A stretch of DNA of 64,000 nt, from assembly GCA_963703895.1 (NCBI GenBank), contig CAVPFX010000003.1, positions 248,001 to 312,000 on the forward strand. Direction: 5' to 3'. Source of the stretch: VRUE01 sp963703895. GTDB taxonomy: Bacteria > Actinomycetota > Thermoleophilia > Solirubrobacterales > 70-9. Below the pieces are notes generated by a model that saw only the letters and a list, made by a program, of their open reading frames with translations, was not told the DNA's origin and did not search any database. Positions 8,589 through 18,188 of the stretch are shown in pieces (position 1 is the first letter of the stretch; the number at the start of each line of letters is the position of its first letter). The translations under genes and the position numbers were made by a program.

Positions 8589-9175
8589 TGGAATGCTTCG
8601 GTCGGGAAGAGCCCGTTCCATTCGATTTTCTGGCTCAGCGCTTTCAGTTCTGTTTTGGAAGCGCTCAGGGTGCTCGCATTGAACGTGGCGGTTTCCGCGG
8701 TGTTGTCGATCGACCCACCGGCGGAGCCCGTCACGGTGACCAGGGTTTCGCCCAGCACGCAGGCTTCGCCGCCATAGAGGATGCCGACTTTGACACCTTC
8801 GATGATGATGTAGGGGGTTGCGCCTACCGTGGTCAGTTTCGATGCCCACGGCAGTTTTTCCGCGCCGATTTTGTCGACGGTGCAGAATTTGCTGTTCGTG
8901 GTGCAGGTGTAGAGGGGCATTTCGGTGAGGCTGCCTTTGCCGGTGCCCGCCGAGTTTTCGATCGTTAGCTTGTAGAGGAAGTTTTCACATTTCGTGGTCA
9001 GTCCCGGAACGGTCATCGAGCTTTCAATAGCTCCACCGAGGACCGTTTCGGTTCCTTCCAGTGCTTTGGCTTCGAACTTCCAGGCAGGTGCCGCGCTCGC
9101 AGTGGTGGCGAACAACGCGCAAAGCACCGCCAGGGCCGCCAGGGCGGCTCCAATAGCTGTCTGCTTTCTTCTCAT
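8555..9175 (-). CDS. Small secreted protein of unknown function
   Basis: A 206-aa protein with a clear signal peptide (MRRKQTAIGAALAALAVLCALFAT to ASAA) and a mature region predicted mainly beta, with several Cys (TKCENF, YTCTTNSKFC, EACVLG). An AAGGAGATG ribosome site precedes the ATG at 9175. It has no convincing similarity to families A or B beyond being exported and Cys-containing, though the ordering of Thr/Gly-rich strands is reminiscent of family A. Its 3' end overlaps the proposed start of the PEBP lipoprotein, so the genes from 10089 down to 6776 may form one transcript. Confidence 0.75.
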   Translation of the reverse strand: MRRKQTAIGAALAALAVLCALFATTASAAPAWKFEAKALEGTETVLGGAIESSMTVPGLTTKCENFLYKLTIENSAGTGKGSLTEMPLYTCTTNSKFCTVDKIGAEKLPWASKLTTVGATPYIIIEGVKVGILYGGEACVLGETLVTVTGSAGGSIDNTAETATFNASTLSASKTELKALSQKIEWNGLFPTEAFQWHREQALSVS

Positions 9176-9204
9176 CTCAGATCATCTCCTTGCGCAGTTC
9201 TCGC

Positions 9205-10089
9205 CTATGGGTTTTCTTCGTTGTTGAGGCGCACGGCAGCGGCGGCGGCGATGTAGATCGTGTTGTTGAGGATCGCCGTGTTGTTGCCGGCTGTCGTGGT
9301 GCCCAGCTGCGCGTTGATGATCGGGTCGACGAGGAAGGAGAGGATCCCTCCGCAGCCGGCCGCTTTGGGCGCAGACCAGGCGTTGTCGACCAGCTTGGCT
9401 TCTTTGAGGAAGGCGATCGAGCCTTCGGCAAGGAATTCGATGAAGCCCGCTTTGCCGGTGATTTTGCCGTTCGGCGCCGGTGGGGCGGTGGTGCCCGTGG
9501 TCAGGTTCCAGGTGATCGGCGACGTGGAGGATCCCACGAAGCAGTTTTTGCCCAGGAAGGGGTTTTCCAGGTGCACCTTGACCGGCATTTTCAGCGCCAC
9601 GCCTTCTTCGGAGGCGAGGTTGTTTTCCGAGACCCTGATTTCGGTCGCGGGCTTGGCCAGTTCGAGGGTCGAGTTGACCCCGGTCAGGCTGTTTTCAAGG
9701 AAGAATTTGATCAGCGCTTTGACCAGGAACGGCGAGGAGGCGTCGGGCACGATGCCGAGCAGCCCGCCGGGGACGTTTTGCGGCGCTTTGGAGAGCGTGA
9801 TGCCGTTGGCGGCAGCGAAGAAGGGCGCGATGCCTTCGACCTGTTTACCGGCACCGCCCTGCAGCACCACCGCTTTTTCGATCGGCACTTTCTTTTTGCC
9901 GAGCACCACTTCGCCTGAGGTGGTCGTCGAGAGCAGGCATTTTTTGACTTCCAGGTTGGTGTAGGGGCACTGGGCGAATCTGGTGTAGTCGCCGGTCAGT
10001 TTGGCCTGTGCCACACCGGCCAGACCGAGCGCGGCGAGCGCAACGGCAAGAAGCGCCGTCGCCAGCGCCCTCCCTCTGTGCTTTTGCAT
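9205..10089 (-). CDS. Secreted family B protein, copy 3
   Basis: A 294-aa exported protein (MQKHRGRALATAL signal, GVAQA cleavage region). The mature N-terminus, KLTGDYTRFAQCPYTNLEVKKC, is the same signature as at 3308 and 6776. The GCGG segment and terminal AAAVRLNNEENP are conserved. Unlike the other copies it has replaced the NCKEIK segment with PDASSP, losing Cys there. An AGGAGAT site sits ahead of the ATG. It lies 71 bp downstream of the large exported protein at 10161 in the same direction. Function is unknown. Confidence 0.8.
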   Translation of the reverse strand: MQKHRGRALATALLAVALAALGLAGVAQAKLTGDYTRFAQCPYTNLEVKKCLLSTTTSGEVVLGKKKVPIEKAVVLQGGAGKQVEGIAPFFAAANGITLSKAPQNVPGGLLGIVPDASSPFLVKALIKFFLENSLTGVNSTLELAKPATEIRVSENNLASEEGVALKMPVKVHLENPFLGKNCFVGSSTSPITWNLTTGTTAPPAPNGKITGKAGFIEFLAEGSIAFLKEAKLVDNAWSAPKAAGCGGILSFLVDPIINAQLGTTTAGNNTAILNNTIYIAAAAAVRLNNEENP

Positions 10090-10160
10090 GACTCTTATCT
10101 CCTGTCTTCATTTGCTCGATGGACTGGGACATGTGCTGCGGTGAAGCTCTGTGGGGCGGG

Positions 10161-13100
10161 CTAGGCGCCTTTCCCCTTCTTGGCGCCGCCCTTCCCTTTT
10201 TTCCCGCCTCCGCCCTTCTTCCCCCCGCACTGCGCCTGCATCTGCGGCATCGAGTCGGAGACCTTGCCGCTTTGGGCGTCGAGGGCGAGGGTGGCGCGAT
10301 GGACGCCCTTGCAGATGTCGGTCGAGTTCTGGAAGAGGCCCTTCTTGGCGCCCTGGGCGGTGAGGAGGACCTTCGACAGCGGCGCGTCGGGGACCGATTC
10401 GAAGCGCACCCGCAGGCCGCCTTTGACCGAGTCCACCCGCCCCGCGGCCTCGAAGAAGAGCGGCTGGTAGGCGGGGCCGCGCAAGACCAAGACCGCGTCG
10501 GGCAGCTTGTGGGAGGAGGAGCGCAGGTAGACCGGGCCTTCCAGGGGGTAGTCCAGCAGCGGGCTGAAGGCGCGCACGTGGCCGTAGACCGAGCCCGCCG
10601 GGCACTGGTTGGCGGCGAACTGCACGCGGGTGCAGATCGTGCGGAAGTGGGCCTGGTCGATGAACTCCGATTTGGGGAAGGTGAAGGAGATCGCCGCGGT
10701 GTTGGCTTCGCCCGCCTTGGCGGTGAAGACGCTCTTCAGTCGCGGGTGCCCGCCGCGGTGGGTCGGGCCGAAGAGCTTCGCGGTCAGCTTTGGCTTGTAG
10801 GGGAGGGACTTGCAGCCGCCGACCTGGAAGCGCTGGGCGAGCGGGGCGGCCTGCCCGAGGGTGGAGATCGCCTGCCCGCCGAAGGACTTCTCCGCGCAGG
10901 AGGTCGGGTTGAGGGTGAAGCCGGGGCGATCGGCGCGCACCGCGACCGAGCGCAGGTCGATCGGCACCCCCTGCAGGATCTGGGGCAGGGGATCGGAGAC
11001 GACGCGGCCCTGGGCGGTGACGGGATCGAGGTAGAGGGCGCTTCTGATCACCACCGTGCCGAGGTCGAAGGGCCCGGCGATCGCCGGGACGATCGCCACC
11101 AGGCTGATCGGGGCGCCTTTGTAGGGGCCGGCCAGGTAGGCGCGACCGGAGGTGTAGTAGGGGGTCGGGCCGGCGCCGGCGGCGCCGAGCACGCTGGCGA
11201 TCTCAGAGGAGGCGGGGCAGCTGGGGTCGGCGAGCTCGAGCGCGCCTTGCTCGGGGGCTTCGCGCGAGCGCGCCTTGGCGATGTCCTGCTCAGAGCAGCT
11301 GGCGACGCCGGCGAGCTTGGCCGAGAGCCCGGTGGGCAGGGTCGCTTCGATCCGCCCGATCCGCTGGGAGCCGTCTTCGCGGCTGAGCTTGAACAGCAGC
11401 GGGCTGTACTTGCCGGCGGCGGGATTGAGCGTGCCGGCGGAGAGCTTGGGGGCGTTTGGCATCTGCGCCTCTGCGGCGGGGCAGGCCCCGCCGCTGGGGG
11501 CGGCGGCGATGGCGAAGGAGCTGGCCGGGGTGGCCTGGGCCCCGCTCCAGGCGCCCAGCTCGGCGGCGGTTGAGTAGTTGCCGCAGGTTGGCGGGGTGAT
11601 GAAGGCCCCGCGCGGGCCGCCGAAGAGGTGGACCGAGACCTCGCTCAGCGGCATCTCGGGGCTTTCGCGAAAGGAGGTCGAGACCTGGCCGCTTTGGGGG
11701 TCGAGGTGGCCCTCGCCGGCCAGCTTGGCGACGATGCCTGTCTTCGGGTCTTCGATCGCCAGGTAGACGGCGATGAGGGAGTCGAAGGGGTTTTGGAAGG
11801 GCTGGGCGATGTAGATGGAGCCCTGGAGGGGCTCGAGGATCGCCTCGCCTTCTTCTTCTTCGACTTCGTGGTCGGCGTTTCTGCGCACCAGGGCCGGCGA
11901 GGTGACCTCCACGGTGCCGAGCTTTGCCGCATTGGGGCAGCTTTGGGGATCGTCGGAGAAGTGCGGGGTCCCCCCGCTCGAGCTCAGGTAGCCGATCTGA
12001 GACAAGGAGCAGGCGCCCAGGCCGCCGGCCTGGGAGGGGTTGACGACCATCCCGGCGGGGAAGCGGACCGTGGCGTCCTTGAGGATCGCCGGCGAGCGCG
12101 ACTCGAAGGCGGTGTCGGTGGGCTGGCGCAGGGTGAAGTCGAGGCCCGAGGGCGAGTCGGAGACGTCGGTCGTCGGCTGGGCTTCGATCGCCGGCTCGAA
12201 CTCCAGCTCCTCGCAGCCTTCCAGCAGGGCCGGGTCGCCGCCGAGGCCGGCGCTTTCATAGCTGGCGCGCTGCAGGGCGGCGGGCGGGCTCGGTTCCTCC
12301 CAGCTGTCGGCGAGGACTTCGAACAGCGAGGGGGCGCCGGTGCACTCGCCGGGCATTGCCAGGAAGGCCTCGCCGCGGTCTTCGACCGGGCAGGCGCCGC
12401 CGAAGGTGCCGCATCTGCCGCGGATCTCGTCGTGGGCGGCCTCGGTGGGGTTGCCCCAGACCTGGGCTTGGACGTTGAAGATCGGCTGCTGGCCGAAGGC
12501 GATCACGTCGCGCGTCGCCACCTGCACGCCGTAGTCGCTCTCGGTGCGCAGCGAGCCCTGGGCGTGGACGAAGACGCCGATGTTGGCGACGTTGGTGGCC
12601 AGCTCGGCGGCGGAGCCGGGGGGCGGGACCATGTTGTAGAGGTTTGAGGTGAGGACGTCGGAGATGCCGACTTCCCCGGCCAGGGTGGTGACGTCGGCGA
12701 CGCCGACCTGGGAGGCGTCGGGGCAGCCCTCGGAGCTAACTAGCTCGGCCTCGGTGCAAAGCGCCTTGGAGGCGCCGGGGAAGCCGACCATGCCGCGGGG
12801 CAGCTCGACGTAGAAGTTGCGGGGATGGCCGTCGTTGGTGACGCCGTCGCCGGGGTTCTTGGTCGGGAAGCCGAAGAAGACCGTCTGTTGGTAGGGGTGG
12901 GCGCCGGCGAGCAGCTCGGCTTCGGCGTCCTCGTCGGTGGCGGGGGCTTTGAAGCCCGGCAGGAAGTCGAAGGGGACCGCGTCTTCTTGCACCGGGGTCG
13001 GCGAGGAGGCGGCGATCGCCTGGGTGGCGCCGCCGCCGGAGATCGTCGCTTGCGTTGTGAGCACTTCCTCGGGCGCTCCGCTTGGGATCGTCACCCCGAC

Positions 13101-13523
13101 TTTGACCCGGAAGAGGTAGCCGGGGTGGAAGGCTTCGGCGGTCTTGCAGGTGACCACCTGGCCGAGCGCGGTGCAGGTGGGCTCGTTCGGTGCTTCGGGG
13201 TCGGTGTTGCCGGCGTTGAAGGTGCTGACCGCCATCCCGGCGGGGATCGTCACTTTGACTTCGGTTTCCCCCGTGGTGGGGGCGGCGCCGACGTTGGCGG
13301 CGACTACCGCGTATTCGGATTCCTGGCCGGGGGCGAAGTTGGCCGGCAGCGGGGAGATCGCCAGGGTCCAGCCCGGGGCGGCGGCGGAGGCCGCTGGTGC
13401 GCTCAGGGCTAGGGCGGCGCAGCCCAGGGCGGCGCAGAGCAGTAGCGCTCTCAGGCTCCTCGACCTGCTCGAGCAGGTCGATCGCCTCGACGACGAGCAG
13501 CTCGAAGTCCTCGAAGACCTCAT
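10161..13523 (-). CDS. Large exported protein with Gly/Lys-rich tail
   Basis: A 1120-aa protein. The ATG at 13523 overlaps the stop of the preceding gene as ATGA, suggesting translational coupling. The first ~28 residues are odd (Ser/Arg-rich, MRSSRTSSCSSSRR), followed by a normal hydrophobic signal (LRALLLCAALGCAALALS to ASAA). The next ~100 residues resemble a DUF11-type beta-sandwich (ANFAPGQESEYAVVAANVG). The remainder is a repetitive beta-rich secreted region with several Cys, and the last ~20 residues are Gly/Lys-rich. No catalytic motif is recognised. A cell-surface or envelope role is inferred from export, size and basic tail, which could bind an anionic wall. The N-terminal extension may be mis-started. 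Confidence 0.75.
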   Translation of the reverse strand: MRSSRTSSCSSSRRSTCSSRSRSLRALLLCAALGCAALALSAPAASAAAPGWTLAISPLPANFAPGQESEYAVVAANVGAAPTTGETEVKVTIPAGMAVSTFNAGNTDPEAPNEPTCTALGQVVTCKTAEAFHPGYLFRVKVGVTIPSGAPEEVLTTQATISGGGATQAIAASSPTPVQEDAVPFDFLPGFKAPATDEDAEAELLAGAHPYQQTVFFGFPTKNPGDGVTNDGHPRNFYVELPRGMVGFPGASKALCTEAELVSSEGCPDASQVGVADVTTLAGEVGISDVLTSNLYNMVPPPGSAAELATNVANIGVFVHAQGSLRTESDYGVQVATRDVIAFGQQPIFNVQAQVWGNPTEAAHDEIRGRCGTFGGACPVEDRGEAFLAMPGECTGAPSLFEVLADSWEEPSPPAALQRASYESAGLGGDPALLEGCEELEFEPAIEAQPTTDVSDSPSGLDFTLRQPTDTAFESRSPAILKDATVRFPAGMVVNPSQAGGLGACSLSQIGYLSSSGGTPHFSDDPQSCPNAAKLGTVEVTSPALVRRNADHEVEEEEGEAILEPLQGSIYIAQPFQNPFDSLIAVYLAIEDPKTGIVAKLAGEGHLDPQSGQVSTSFRESPEMPLSEVSVHLFGGPRGAFITPPTCGNYSTAAELGAWSGAQATPASSFAIAAAPSGGACPAAEAQMPNAPKLSAGTLNPAAGKYSPLLFKLSREDGSQRIGRIEATLPTGLSAKLAGVASCSEQDIAKARSREAPEQGALELADPSCPASSEIASVLGAAGAGPTPYYTSGRAYLAGPYKGAPISLVAIVPAIAGPFDLGTVVIRSALYLDPVTAQGRVVSDPLPQILQGVPIDLRSVAVRADRPGFTLNPTSCAEKSFGGQAISTLGQAAPLAQRFQVGGCKSLPYKPKLTAKLFGPTHRGGHPRLKSVFTAKAGEANTAAISFTFPKSEFIDQAHFRTICTRVQFAANQCPAGSVYGHVRAFSPLLDYPLEGPVYLRSSSHKLPDAVLVLRGPAYQPLFFEAAGRVDSVKGGLRVRFESVPDAPLSKVLLTAQGAKKGLFQNSTDICKGVHRATLALDAQSGKVSDSMPQMQAQCGGKKGGGGKKGKGGAKKGKGA

Positions 13524-16500
13524 CGTCCCGTCCTCCCCTTGGCGTTGGCTCGCTGCTTCTTCTTGCCCTTCTTGTGGTTGGGCTTCTTGTGTTTCTTCTT
13601 CTTCGCGGCTTTTGGCTTCTTGTGCTTTTGGGCCTCGTTGCCGGGGCCGACGAAGGTGGCGGAGCCAGCGCTTTGTTCCGATGGGGCGCTAGGGGCTGCC
13701 TCGTGGCAGGATTCGGTGCTGAGGCAGGGGTTGGGCGGCGGTGGGCTCTGGGAGGCAAGGCCCCCTCCCACCCTGGCGTCATAGACGTCTTGCAGTTCGT
13801 CTGTGTCTTGGCCGACCAGGCCCTCGCGGGTGAAGAAGAAGACGTCGTCGCCGCTCTCGGAGGCGTCGGCGAAGAGCGAGGGGAAGGGGCTTTTGCCGGT
13901 CGAGATCAGGTAGACGCAGCCTTCGTTTAGGGGGCTATAGCCGGGGGCACCCTGGGTGCAGGAGCCTGAACCTGGGGCCTCCCATTGGTAGACGTCATCG
14001 ACACCGTTGGTGTCCTCCGGGAGCAGCGCTTCCGCCGTCTCAAAGAAGACCCTGCTGCCGTCGGCCGAAAGATTGCGTGACGCAACCGCGGACACAGAAA
14101 CGAGCCCCGGAGAAAGAGGACCCGGGTATCCGATCGACGCCAAAACGACATCACTATCCACCGCTTCCCCGCTCGGCGGGCAGCTCACGCAAGCGAGCCT
14201 TTTGTCGCTCGCCGAGTAGCGGTAGAGCTCGGAGATGCCTTCGCTGTCGTAGGGGGTCAGGCTTTCGGAGGAGCGGAAGAGCAGCTCTTCGCCGTCCTTG
14301 CTGACGAAGGCGCTCTTGGGGGTGTAGCCGGTGGCAAAAAACAGATCCCTCCAGGCTCCCGTCCAGTTCAAGACGCCAGCATTTGCCTGGTTACCTTCAC
14401 TTATTACTTTTGCGACGAAATCAGCTGAGCCTTCACTCCAAAGGTAAATATTGCAACTGCCAGTTGTCAAAGCCAGCGCTCCATGTGGCCTCAACGTCTT
14501 ACAATCTCCCTGCGCCCCTTCTCCGCTCCCGTCGAGATCACCATTAGCGGCGAAGTAGACCCGCGAGCCGTCATCTGAGGCACCGAGCACGCCCTGTACT
14601 TCAGCTCCGTTTTTGTCGGCTAGGTCCGAAGTCAAGTCAGCGAGTGTGTCCGTGGCGGATTCGTAGCGATAGAGATCGTTGCCCGGGCTAGACGGCGTTT
14701 CGCCGTTGACCGACCAGTAGAGGTGGGAGGAGTCAGCGGCAAGGCCGTTGAGGGAGCCTTCGATACCTTTGACGAATTCGTTTTCGAGAGTGTCAGCTTC
14801 AAGCTCGAGATCTGCTCGACCAACTACCTCTTGGTTTTGTGAGGTCCAGTAGACATGGTTGAGATCTGTCGCAATTCCACGAACTTCGACCGAGCCAAGG
14901 AAGAGGAAGTTTTCACTTCCTCCACCCAATGGCACGCTGCTTATATAACTCTTACCGCTTCCTTCGACATACTGATCAAAATAAACATCACTCGAACTCA
15001 GTGCAACCGCGTGAGGAAGATTTAATTCCGGTTTGAAAAAGACTTGTTTAACCCCTGTCCCTTTAATGCCAGCCTTTCCGATTGATCGCTTCTCAATGTT
15101 TTTAGCAGCATTCGCCCAATAAACATCATCGTTGTTGGCCGCGATGCCCTGAGGGTTCGAAGCACCGGAGATGAAGTCGGGATCGACTTCGGTCGCGTTG
15201 TCGTCGATGTCCAGCTCAGCGTGGCCGACCGTGCCGCATTCATCGACCGGTTCGCCGTTTTCATCCCGCAGGCCGGTGTTGGTCCAGAAGATGTCGCTGC
15301 CGTGGACGGCGACGTAGCGGGGGGAGCTGTCAGAGGGGAATTTCTGGGGTTCAAAGACATCGGGTTCGGTTTCGACTTCGATTTCGCATTCGGTCGGACC
15401 TGGTTCGATGAAGCCTTCATCGATGCTCGTGGTCGGGTTGGCGAGTTCGGCACGCCCGATCGTGCCAGCGATCGGGTCGGCCCAGTAAGCGTATTTGGAG
15501 TCGACGGCGACACCGACCGCTCGCTTGGGGATGAAGGCTGCTTCTTCGATGGCTCCAGTCGTGCTCGAGCCCTCGCCGATCGCAGGTGCAGGCTGCACCG
15601 GGCCGGTGTTGGCGTCGTCGGTGAGCTCCTCAGGAGAGGTGAAGAAGACCTTGGAGCCGTCGGCACTGGCGGCCTGGAAGGCGGCGGCCTGGGTACCACC
15701 GGGATCGGGCGGCGTGCGCTTGGATGCGGATACGTGGATCGTGCAGGCATCTGCGGATTTGGTGCATTTGCCAGCTGCCATTTCGCTTTGGGGCTGGGTC
15801 GGGCTGAGGCGCAGGTAGAGCTGTCCAGTTCCCGATTCGGTGAAGTAGATGTCGCCCGAAGCGGTTATGGCATGGGTGCCTTGGAGGTAGTAGCCGCGAT
15901 CCGACCCACCTTCACGCAGCGCCTTGGCATTTATGCCCTTTGTCCAGTCATAGGGACCCGCGAAGGCACCCTTCGAGGGAGCTTTGCCGTCGTTCATTGC
16001 ACCGGCCAGAGAGAGCCTGCCGCTGACGCGATCCCAAGCGTAAAGGTTCTGGCGGCCCTCGATCGCGCCTTCGATCGGTTCCTCGCCTTCTGTCGGAGGC
16101 AGTGCGGCCTGCGATTCGAAGAAGACGGTGGAGGCATCGGCGCTGGCACCGACATAGGAGTATTCGGCGACAGGGACATAGGGGGAGACGGCACCACCCG
16201 TACTGCCGGTGGGCGACTGGAAAACTAGCGCTTTGACCCTAGGGATGCCGAGTCTTTCCGCGTTAAAAAAGGTCTCAGAAAAATCCGGGAGCCAGCCCTG
16301 AATCCTGACGCGCTCACCGAATTCGGGGGGCGGCAAAAGGCCCTGAGTCGACCAGTGGCCAAGCGCACGAGTGGACAGATAGGTCGGAAAAGACTGGGCC
16401 CCCTTGCCGCCGGGGATGCCGAAGGTGCTGCCGAAGGTGACGCCGCTGCCATCGCTTGCGGCTTTGACCAAACCCATCTTTCCTACCGCGTCGCTGCCAT

Positions 16501-16966
16501 CCTTGTCAACGGGAGAGGACTGCTCATAGGCGCGGCTGTCAGGAAGGGTTGTGGAAGAGGCGCCGCGGGTGGCAAAGACGCGGTCAGCGCTTTTAACCGG
16601 GCCGCCATCGGCGTTTTTGGCGCTGACTAGGAAGTGGTAGGCGGTCCCTGGGCTCAAGCCGGCGAGTGTCTCTTCGACTGGGACGGGAGAGCTACCGCCG
16701 GGAATGCTGGCGTCTTCGAGCGGGATGCTAGTGCAGGCGCTTTTAGAACAGTCGGAGGTACCATACTCGAAGTGCCAGCGGGTCAGTTTGCCACCGGGGT
16801 TGACTTCTGCTTTCAGCACGGCGGAGTTAGCCGTCACCCCTGAGATAGAGATACCCGATAGCACTGGTGCAGCCGCCTGAGCCGCCGCGGCGAAGACCAT
16901 CGCAACGCAAAAAGCCGCCATGGCGATGAGCGCCCGGCGGATACCTGTCCCCTTTGCCCCCTGCAC
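13520..16966 (-). CDS. Giant exported propeller-like protein, copy 2
   Basis: About 1148 aa. The GTG at 16966 is preferred because AAGGAGGAG lies just upstream; a GTG at 16981 is the in-frame alternative. A signal peptide (IRRALIAMAAFCVAMVFAAAAQA) is followed by a fibronectin-III-like domain (WHFEYGTSDC, GLSPGTAYHFLVSA). Long repeated blades follow with YAYWADPIAG, DIFWTNTG, DVYWANA and HLYWSVNG motifs, as in NHL/SMP-30 or DUF5050 propellers. A second set of TolB-like strands (GSRVFFETAEAL, DDVFFFTREGL) comes later. The last ~45 residues are extremely Lys-rich. It is a paralogue of 1-2247, and its stop overlaps the start of the gene at 10161. Extracellular binding or surface anchoring is inferred. 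Confidence 0.78.
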   Translation of the reverse strand: MQGAKGTGIRRALIAMAAFCVAMVFAAAAQAAAPVLSGISISGVTANSAVLKAEVNPGGKLTRWHFEYGTSDCSKSACTSIPLEDASIPGGSSPVPVEETLAGLSPGTAYHFLVSAKNADGGPVKSADRVFATRGASSTTLPDSRAYEQSSPVDKDGSDAVGKMGLVKAASDGSGVTFGSTFGIPGGKGAQSFPTYLSTRALGHWSTQGLLPPPEFGERVRIQGWLPDFSETFFNAERLGIPRVKALVFQSPTGSTGGAVSPYVPVAEYSYVGASADASTVFFESQAALPPTEGEEPIEGAIEGRQNLYAWDRVSGRLSLAGAMNDGKAPSKGAFAGPYDWTKGINAKALREGGSDRGYYLQGTHAITASGDIYFTESGTGQLYLRLSPTQPQSEMAAGKCTKSADACTIHVSASKRTPPDPGGTQAAAFQAASADGSKVFFTSPEELTDDANTGPVQPAPAIGEGSSTTGAIEEAAFIPKRAVGVAVDSKYAYWADPIAGTIGRAELANPTTSIDEGFIEPGPTECEIEVETEPDVFEPQKFPSDSSPRYVAVHGSDIFWTNTGLRDENGEPVDECGTVGHAELDIDDNATEVDPDFISGASNPQGIAANNDDVYWANAAKNIEKRSIGKAGIKGTGVKQVFFKPELNLPHAVALSSSDVYFDQYVEGSGKSYISSVPLGGGSENFLFLGSVEVRGIATDLNHVYWTSQNQEVVGRADLELEADTLENEFVKGIEGSLNGLAADSSHLYWSVNGETPSSPGNDLYRYESATDTLADLTSDLADKNGAEVQGVLGASDDGSRVYFAANGDLDGSGEGAQGDCKTLRPHGALALTTGSCNIYLWSEGSADFVAKVISEGNQANAGVLNWTGAWRDLFFATGYTPKSAFVSKDGEELLFRSSESLTPYDSEGISELYRYSASDKRLACVSCPPSGEAVDSDVVLASIGYPGPLSPGLVSVSAVASRNLSADGSRVFFETAEALLPEDTNGVDDVYQWEAPGSGSCTQGAPGYSPLNEGCVYLISTGKSPFPSLFADASESGDDVFFFTREGLVGQDTDELQDVYDARVGGGLASQSPPPPNPCLSTESCHEAAPSAPSEQSAGSATFVGPGNEAQKHKKPKAAKKKKHKKPNHKKGKKKQRANAKGRTGR

Positions 16967-17015
16967 TGTCTCCTCCTTCACCTCAGGTTCCTGCCTTTCT
17001 CCCTGTTACTCACCT

Positions 17016-17048
17016 CACCCCGGCCACGCTTTGAACGCGGCCGGGGTG
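17016..17048 (-). terminator. Hairpin downstream of family A gene (copy 2)
   Basis: CACCCCGGCC pairs with GGCCGGGGTG in a 10-bp stem around a 13-nt loop that can pair further. It lies 51 bp past the stop at 17099 and before the start of the propeller gene. It has no clear T-run. Confidence 0.55.
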
Positions 17049-17098
17049 GTGAGTATCGCTTACGCCAATTGTTCTAACTATCTTCTCTCTAAACTTCC

Positions 17099-17869
17099 CT
17101 ACGGTTTAGTACTAGACGGTAACCCAGCCCAGAAATAACCTTTATGAGTGCCTTCCAGGAAGGCAAAAGCGCTACCGACGATTGTCGCCGGACGCCCCAG
17201 AGCCGTCAGGCCACGTAATTTCGAGAACTCTTCGACTAAATGTTCCACCTTATGAACGGTGAATTCATTTTTACAATCGATGAGCGTAAGGTCGCCTGTC
17301 ACTTCAACTTCTTCGGCAACTGAGCAAAACGGACCCATCTGGATGATTGTCGCAACCGTGAGACCCGCTTTATTTTTAACGGTCGGTGTAAGTAAGACAG
17401 TTGGATCCACTGGTCCATTTACAGATAATAAATGTAACTTGATTAAGCCGGTGGCTTTATTGGTGACAATTTCACCAGCCGCCCCACCCGAGGTTTTTGC
17501 TTCACAATTTTTCGATAATACACCGTTGAGAAACACCTCGCAACCAGAGAATTTCGCCTGGCCTTCTGAGATCGACCCGTTTTCTAAGAGCTTCGGGGAA
17601 CCGATGAGCTGTCCCGCCGTGCAAGTGATAGCGACATTGGTACCACCAGCCGTCGTGAATTCGAGACTCGCTGTAGCGGTATCTAGTTTCGCATTCAGTT
17701 CCGGTAATAACGCTGTCGTGAATTTTTCTAAGGTGCCACCTTCGGTTTTTTTGTAACCCCAGCTAGCTCCCGTTTCGGCCTGGGCGACACCGCTGGTGAC
17801 GAAGGCCATGATGCCTACGACCAGAGCGCACAATCCAAGTGCCTTAAGGCCGAGTTTTGATTGAACCAT
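17099..17869 (-). CDS. Secreted family A protein, copy 2
   Basis: A 256-aa exported protein starting at the ATG at 17869, with the GTGAGAGGA leader before it. A signal peptide (MVQSKLGLKALGLCALVV to VAQA) precedes the family A core: FTTAGGTNVAITC, FSGCEVFLNG, NCEAK, GPFCSVAEEVEVTGDLTLIDCKNEF and HKVEHL. Closest to 18502 (shared GTKLDT/AKLDT, LIDC(K/Q)NEF, HKVEHL(V/F)EEF, KGYxWAGLPS.TKP C-terminus), so these two are a recent pair. Codon use is unlike the host: in the stretch GLIKLHLLSVNG nearly every Leu is TTA. Low G+C is visible by eye. Function is unknown. Confidence 0.8.
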   Translation of the reverse strand: MVQSKLGLKALGLCALVVGIMAFVTSGVAQAETGASWGYKKTEGGTLEKFTTALLPELNAKLDTATASLEFTTAGGTNVAITCTAGQLIGSPKLLENGSISEGQAKFSGCEVFLNGVLSKNCEAKTSGGAAGEIVTNKATGLIKLHLLSVNGPVDPTVLLTPTVKNKAGLTVATIIQMGPFCSVAEEVEVTGDLTLIDCKNEFTVHKVEHLVEEFSKLRGLTALGRPATIVGSAFAFLEGTHKGYFWAGLPSSTKP

Positions 17870-17877
17870 TCGTTGCT

Positions 17878-17996
17878 TCCTCTCACTAAATAGATAGTTA
17901 CGGTTGACAGACGCGGGAGCAAGAACCCCCGCATCGCACGAACGGTCCCATGACGCCGGATGAGCGTCAAGATCAATCAAATATAAGTTTTCTATC
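17878..17996 (-). promoter_or_regulatory. Family A type upstream region (copy 2)
   Basis: On the minus strand: GATAGAAAAC (17987-17996), TTGACG -35 (17965-17970), 17-bp spacer ending in TGG, GACCGT -10-like element, ACCGTAACT (17896-17904) and GTGAGAGGA (17878-17886). Order and core spacing match the regions before 2420 and 18502. The interval from here to 18188 holds nothing else I recognise. Confidence 0.6.
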
Positions 17997-18188
17997 TTTG
18001 TCTGGAGCGGCGAGATCTGCATATCTGGAGCGAGATCAAGGAGGAAGTCCATCGTTTCTAAATAGAAAACGAAAAGTCTCAAAATGAGACTTTACCGCTC
18101 ATTGGCGCTCGAGGCAAGCCTTCGTCCTTTCACCTCAAAACAGATCCCGGCCACCCAACCGACTGCTTCCGAGGCTCTACTTGGGAAC

